In this document: one piece after another, positions 63,851-64,000 of the stretch
Layout: every line of letters starts with the position of its first letter
Position numbering within the stretch: position 1 is the first letter of the stretch
Assembly: GCA_016169945.1 (NCBI GenBank)
Contig: JADLSH010000395.1
Span: 7,840,001-7,904,000 of the forward strand
DNA length: 64,000 nucleotides
Origin: Trachythela sp. YZ-2020
Lineage: Eukaryota; Cnidaria; Anthozoa; Malacalcyonacea; Clavulariidae
Reading direction: 5' to 3'
Notes under the pieces: generated by a model
Databases searched by the model: none
Seen by the model: only the letters and a program-made list of their open reading frames with translations
Told to the model about the DNA's origin: nothing
Program-made: the position numbers and the translations under genes

Positions 63851-64000
63851 AATAACAAAACCCAACACACCAGAGACAAGAATGAAGGAAAAAGAAGGAG
63901 AAAAAGACGTAGATATGCGTCAAATTCAACAGATGTTTACGACCATGATGACAAAATTGGAGAAGCTTGACGGAATAGAAACAGACATGAAAGAGATAAA
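63834..64000 (+). CDS. Start of a possible retrotransposon ORF1-like coiled-coil protein, cut by the window edge
   Basis: The frame ending at 64,000 reads KEKEGEKDVDMRQIQQMFTT then MMTKLEKLDGIETDMKEI. The MMTKLEKLDxIExDMKEI type of coiled coil is common at the start of ORF1 proteins of invertebrate non-LTR retrotransposons. Only the beginning is visible and a start codon cannot be fixed (first Met near 63,876). Confidence 0.35.

Overview
This window looks like repeat-rich nuclear DNA of an aquatic invertebrate animal, most likely a cnidarian such as a coral or sea anemone. The reasons are the mix of mobile families (DIRS-type tyrosine-recombinase retroelement, Penelope-like element, Ty3/gypsy, CR1/Jockey-like LINEs, Polinton/Maverick, pogo/Tigger, many MITEs), the AT-rich composition, and spliced genes with GT-AG introns. 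The species assignment is inference. I found no convincing ordinary host gene, no tRNA or rRNA and no CRISPR array; almost everything recognisable is mobile DNA or its debris.

Layout. 1-2.9 kb: a decayed DIRS-like retroelement cut by the window edge. 3.4-7.0 kb: tandem repeats and small inverted-repeat elements. 7.6-8.9 kb: a 5'-truncated LINE on the minus strand. 9.3-14 kb: two Ty3/gypsy fragments lying head to head. 14-16.9 kb: satellite-like repeats. 16,936-32,552: a 15.6-kb Polinton with about 188-bp terminal inverted repeats and an exact 6-bp target duplication (CACATT). 33-38.6 kb: non-coding DNA with nested MITEs and a degraded hAT-like element. 38.6-42 kb: a Penelope-like element flanked by inverted pseudo-LTRs. 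45-46.3 kb: a dead LINE. 46.6-55.7 kb: a probable large DNA transposon with AT-rich inverted ends enclosing a DDE-integrase gene and a convergent, spliced UBZ-HECT ubiquitin-ligase gene. 57.8-59.5 kb: a second copy of that integrase family. The rest is non-coding, ending in the start of a possible retrotransposon ORF1.

The Polinton is the best preserved system. Its genes diverge from a 10-bp gap at 23,317-23,326. The left block runs leftward: minor-capsid-like paralogues, integrase, small proteins, a membrane-active-looking protein, major capsid protein and packaging ATPase. The right block runs rightward: an orphan 489-aa protein, a phage tail-collar-like protein, small membrane proteins, a Bro-N/nuclease/zinc-finger fusion and a protein-primed DNA polymerase B. 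Together these encode replication (PolB), integration (INT) and virion assembly (MCP, ATPase). The integrase has lost the link to its chromodomain, one capsid paralogue is frameshifted, and a pogo transposon sits between two small genes, so the copy is probably dead although PolB, MCP and ATPase remain open.

The most unusual candidate is the 46.6-55.7 kb unit: an IS3EU-like integrase and a HECT E3 ligase with a Rad18-type ubiquitin-binding finger, tail to tail between matching inverted ends, with a MITE supplying the tract before one splice acceptor of the HECT gene.
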